Source of the DNA: Puniceicoccales bacterium
Lineage (GTDB): Bacteria > Verrucomicrobiota > Verrucomicrobiia > Opitutales > Oceanipulchritudinaceae
Length of the DNA stretch: 9,511 nucleotides
Assembly (NCBI GenBank): GCA_030595525.1
Contig: JAUVDD010000047.1
Coordinates: 1 to 9,511 of the forward strand
Direction: 5' to 3'
The notes below the pieces were generated by a model, which had not been told where the DNA came from, searched no databases, and saw nothing but the letters and a program-made list of their open reading frames with translations. The translations under genes and the position numbers were made by a program. Of the stretch, positions 7,695-9,511 are shown one piece after another (position 1 is the stretch's first letter; each line of letters opens with the position of its first letter).

Positions 7695-8632
7695 AAATCC
7701 TGATACTGATAGCAGTACTTCCCATATTCCTGATCGCCCAAAGATCACAAAACATTCCTAGCCTGGCCCAGAAACCGGTGCACTTTACCGTAACTGATCA
7801 TGCCGGAAATCCCGTTGAAAATGCCTTTATTGAAGCATCCCGACATGGTCCCGGGAATGCTTCCGGATACACTAATCCCAATGGAAAATTTACGTTGCAA
7901 CTGACCAAGGGAGCGAGTCTCCATGTTTATGTATCGAAAGATGGATTCTATAACACCGGGGGAGAGCTCTGGACAGGTGGCATGTTCAAGGGGCCGGATC
8001 GGAATTTAATAGCCCGGGTGGTACCGGATGAATTCTCTATTACTTTGAAGAAGGTTGTGAATCCGGTTGATCTCCATCATCAAAAATATCGGGGAAATGC
8101 TCCAAAATCGGATAAACCGGTCGAATTCGATTTGGAAAAGGGTGACTGGGTTACTCCATATGGACGCGGCATCACTGCTGATATCATGTTCCACTTTCAC
8201 GACATCCATATCGATGAGAATGGATTCATGGGTTCCATGTCTCTTTACTTCCAGAATCCAACAGATGGAATTCAGTCATTCGAGGCAGCACGACCCTTCT
8301 CAAGGGAATTCGGAAGTGACCTTGCTCCACCCAATTTGGCACCAGTTGATGGCTATCAACAAACCCTCTCCTACTCACTCAGTCACCGGAATGGCGAACC
8401 ATACACATCCTACAAGGTGGATCGACGAAACTACCTGCTTCGCTCCCGTACACGAGTGGATGCCGCCGGGATCATCCGACAGGCCTGCTATGGTTGGATT
8501 CAGGGTGAAATCGAGTTTGATCCAAGGGATCCACGTGGTCCACAACTGGCGTTCACCTACTATTTCAATTCCAATCCCGATCCGGATGCCCGCTCACTTG
8601 AATCCGTTCGCCATGTTCCTGAGTTGAGGTAA
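7691..8632 (+). CDS. Secreted protein with carboxypeptidase-regulatory-like domain and uncharacterised C-terminal domain
   Basis: I chose the ATG at 7691 because it overlaps the upstream stop codon (ATGA) and begins a good signal peptide, MKILILIAVLPIFLIAQ, with probable cleavage near residue 16. An in-frame ATG at 7664 would put nine polar residues in front of it. The product is 313 aa. Residues about 28-95 (VHFTVTDHAGNPVENAFIEA ... GYTNPNGKFTLQL) form a carboxypeptidase-regulatory-like beta-sandwich, often used for display or binding outside the cytoplasm. Residues about 110-313 form a domain I cannot name. It includes FDLEKGDWVTPYGRG (about 135-150) and a closing FTYYFNSNPDPDARSLE (about 288-304). 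I recall similar blocks in other uncharacterised Verrucomicrobia proteins but cannot confirm this here. No catalytic motif is visible. Coupling to the hydrolase gene suggests a shared role, perhaps as substrate-binding or surface partner. Confidence 0.8.
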   Translation: MKILILIAVLPIFLIAQRSQNIPSLAQKPVHFTVTDHAGNPVENAFIEASRHGPGNASGYTNPNGKFTLQLTKGASLHVYVSKDGFYNTGGELWTGGMFKGPDRNLIARVVPDEFSITLKKVVNPVDLHHQKYRGNAPKSDKPVEFDLEKGDWVTPYGRGITADIMFHFHDIHIDENGFMGSMSLYFQNPTDGIQSFEAARPFSREFGSDLAPPNLAPVDGYQQTLSYSLSHRNGEPYTSYKVDRRNYLLRSRTRVDAAGIIRQACYGWIQGEIEFDPRDPRGPQLAFTYYFNSNPDPDARSLESVRHVPELR

Positions 8633-8788
8633 TTTGGCGCAATTCACCAAGTATTAGTGTCTAGAACCAGTCGCTAATAATCAGGTTTCCATTAGCAAAA
8701 TTACTTAACATGCTATAAACCAACAAGTAACAGAATTTCATCAAATTAAAACAACTCAGTCTCAATTCAAAAAACCACTTTGGCACAA

Positions 8789-8806
8789 TTCCTTCAATAG
8801 AAGGAA
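8789..8806 (+). promoter_or_regulatory. Hairpin sequestering the Shine-Dalgarno of the DUF456 gene
   Basis: TTCCTTC (8789-8795) and GAAGGAA (8800-8806) pair perfectly around an AATA loop. The right arm contains the whole purine-rich ribosome binding site (AAGGAA) and ends two bases before the ATG at 8809. In mRNA this stem would hide the site, so translation could depend on opening it by temperature, a protein or another RNA. The structure is plain in the sequence; the regulatory role is inferred. Confidence 0.5.
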
Positions 8807-8808
8807 GC

Positions 8809-9285
8809 ATGCTTGCGACGATTATTGCTTCCTTGTTTATCGGGCTGGGGATTCTGGGCACATTGCTTCCGATCTTACCAGGGACAGTCATTGCTTTTGT
8901 TGGAATCACTCTGCACAAGGTTTTTCTGGGTGATGCCTCCGTCTCATGGGGTTTTGTGGTCTTCGCTTTGTGCATCACCCTCCTGACTTTGTGGATCGAT
9001 GTATGGTGCACATGGTGGGGAGCTCGGCGATTCGGTGCCACTTGGATGGGAGCTGCCGGCGCGGTCATGGGAGCAATAATTGGTCTCATCTTTTTCAGCC
9101 TTCCCGGACTCATCATTGGTCCGGTTCTCGGAGCCGTTTCGTTTGAGTTATTTGCCAATCGTACCGGTGCTGAAGCTACACGTGCCGGATTCGGGACCAT
9201 CGTTGGATCGGTTGTCGCCATGGTTTTAAAACTCGGCCTCACTGTTGGCCTCGGCGCAGCTTTCTATCTCGCTTTAATGGGATGA
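8809..9285 (+). CDS. DUF456-family integral membrane protein
   Basis: This 158-aa protein is almost entirely hydrophobic, with membrane segments at about 2-20, 22-40, 46-64, 78-112 (re-entrant or two helices) and 126-156. The features GTLLPILPGTVIAFVG (17-32), a WIDVWCTWWGARRFGAT loop and the glycine-rich GAIIGLIFFSLPGLIIGPVL stretch followed by SFEL match the DUF456 family of small bacterial membrane proteins. The function of this family is not established. The ATG at 8809 is the only upstream candidate, since the frame is closed at 8728-8730. The Shine-Dalgarno AAGGAAG ends one base before the ATG, unusually close, and lies in a hairpin. The gene stands alone: a 176-base spacer precedes it and a palindromic hairpin follows it. 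Confidence 0.85.
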   Translation: MLATIIASLFIGLGILGTLLPILPGTVIAFVGITLHKVFLGDASVSWGFVVFALCITLLTLWIDVWCTWWGARRFGATWMGAAGAVMGAIIGLIFFSLPGLIIGPVLGAVSFELFANRTGAEATRAGFGTIVGSVVAMVLKLGLTVGLGAAFYLALMG

Positions 9286-9289
9286 GGGA

Positions 9290-9310
9290 CGACAGGCATC
9301 TTGCCTGTTG
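9290..9310 (+). terminator. Palindromic hairpin after the DUF456 gene (terminator or REP-like element)
   Basis: Starting five bases after the DUF456 stop codon, CGACAGGCA (9290-9298) pairs with TGCCTGTTG (9302-9310) over a 3-base TCT loop. This gives nine pairs including one G-U, with a perfect core ACAGGCA / TGCCTGT. No T-run follows, so a rho-independent terminator is not proven. The position between two genes fits transcript-end protection or a dispersed palindromic repeat. The AGGCA-TCT-TGCCT core is one I recall as repetitive in some genomes. Confidence 0.5.
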
Positions 9311-9368
9311 ATAGCATTCTCCGGATTTATTATTGGATTCTACGGTTACCGTCTATAAATTGCCAATC

Positions 9369-9511
9369 ATGAATCCAAACTGGTCGTCATTGCTTCAACA
9401 CTTTGCCCTATCTCTAAGTTTTCTACTGGTTGCTGCCACCACATCCCAGGCTGCCAGAATCATCACCGACCACGGTTACGATAACCTGATCGAAATCAAA
9501 AACTCCACGAC
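9369..9511 (+). CDS. N-terminus of an exported protein (partial, runs off right edge)
   Basis: The ATG at 9369 opens a frame that stays open for 47 codons to the window edge. The product begins with a clear Sec signal peptide: MNPNWSSLLQHF, then hydrophobic ALSLSFLLVAATT, with a likely cleavage at SQA-A (about residues 26-29). The mature start is ARIITDHGYDNLIEIKNST. The NGY-like 'GYDNLIEI' opening faintly resembles the N-terminus of CLCA/von Willebrand-type secreted proteins, but this is too short to call. No Shine-Dalgarno is visible. A possible TATAAA (9354-9359) with TTGGAT (9333-9338) has only a 15-base spacer and would leave almost no leader. The gene follows the palindromic hairpin and so probably has its own promoter. 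Confidence 0.7.
   Translation, partial: MNPNWSSLLQHFALSLSFLLVAATTSQAARIITDHGYDNLIEIKNST

Noticed and set aside
8067..8627. 186-aa open frame on the plus strand
   Set aside because: It overlaps the third cassette gene in another frame. That gene has a signal peptide and a recognisable domain, while this translation looks random.
8779..8796. TTGGCAC followed by CTTCA as a sigma-54 promoter
   Set aside because: The -24 half is good, but the -12 element lacks the required GC (TC instead). The site also overlaps the SD hairpin, leaving no room for a transcript leader.
8661..9242. 193-aa open frame on the minus strand
   Set aside because: It lies opposite the DUF456 gene. Its Thr/Pro/Ala/Met-rich translation is the complement of that gene's hydrophobic codons, and it has no recognisable domain.

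Overview
The window most likely comes from a member of the Verrucomicrobiota, perhaps of the Opitutia/Puniceicoccales kind. This is inferred, not proven. Three things point to it: secreted proteins with DSDGD...LPDxWE calcium-loop motifs followed by a 'TNPLDYYN' junction, the FWINDDDD / DFFPV linker motifs, and a LolCD-like lipoprotein transporter, which implies an outer membrane. GC looks close to 50 %. No rRNA, tRNA, CRISPR array, transposase or integrase gene was found.

Left part (1-3471, minus strand): a compact housekeeping operon reads right to left as lysS (lysyl-tRNA synthetase), then a LolC/E-type permease, then a LolD-type ATPase. The lysS-permease gap is 10 bases, and the permease and ATPase overlap by 4 bases (ATGA). 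The two lol-type genes should form an inner-membrane ABC transporter that releases lipoproteins toward the outer membrane. Just beyond them, the first codons of a DUF2283-like gene run off the left edge.

Middle (3597-8632, plus strand): three consecutive genes for export-type proteins of no established function look like one transcription unit, with a 12-base gap and then an ATGA overlap. The first (308 aa) is a beta-sandwich and calcium-loop protein without a classical signal peptide. The second (1052 aa) is a secreted multidomain protein with HAF-like N-terminal motifs, an EF-hand/dockerin-like loop and a C-terminal alpha/beta-hydrolase domain. The third (313 aa) is a secreted protein with a carboxypeptidase-regulatory-like domain and a large uncharacterised C-terminal domain. 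This set is the most novel content of the window. Its function is unknown, and a secreted or surface hydrolase complex is the simplest reading.

Right part (8633-9511, plus strand): a 176-base spacer leads to a DUF456-family membrane protein. Its Shine-Dalgarno sequence lies inside a perfect 7-bp hairpin. After that gene come a 9-bp palindromic hairpin and the start of another exported protein that runs off the right edge.

The most notable non-coding signals are the perfect 13-bp GC-rich inverted repeat inside the hydrolase gene (7206-7240), the SD-sequestering hairpin (8789-8806) and the palindrome at 9290-9310. There is no gene-free stretch longer than about 180 bases.
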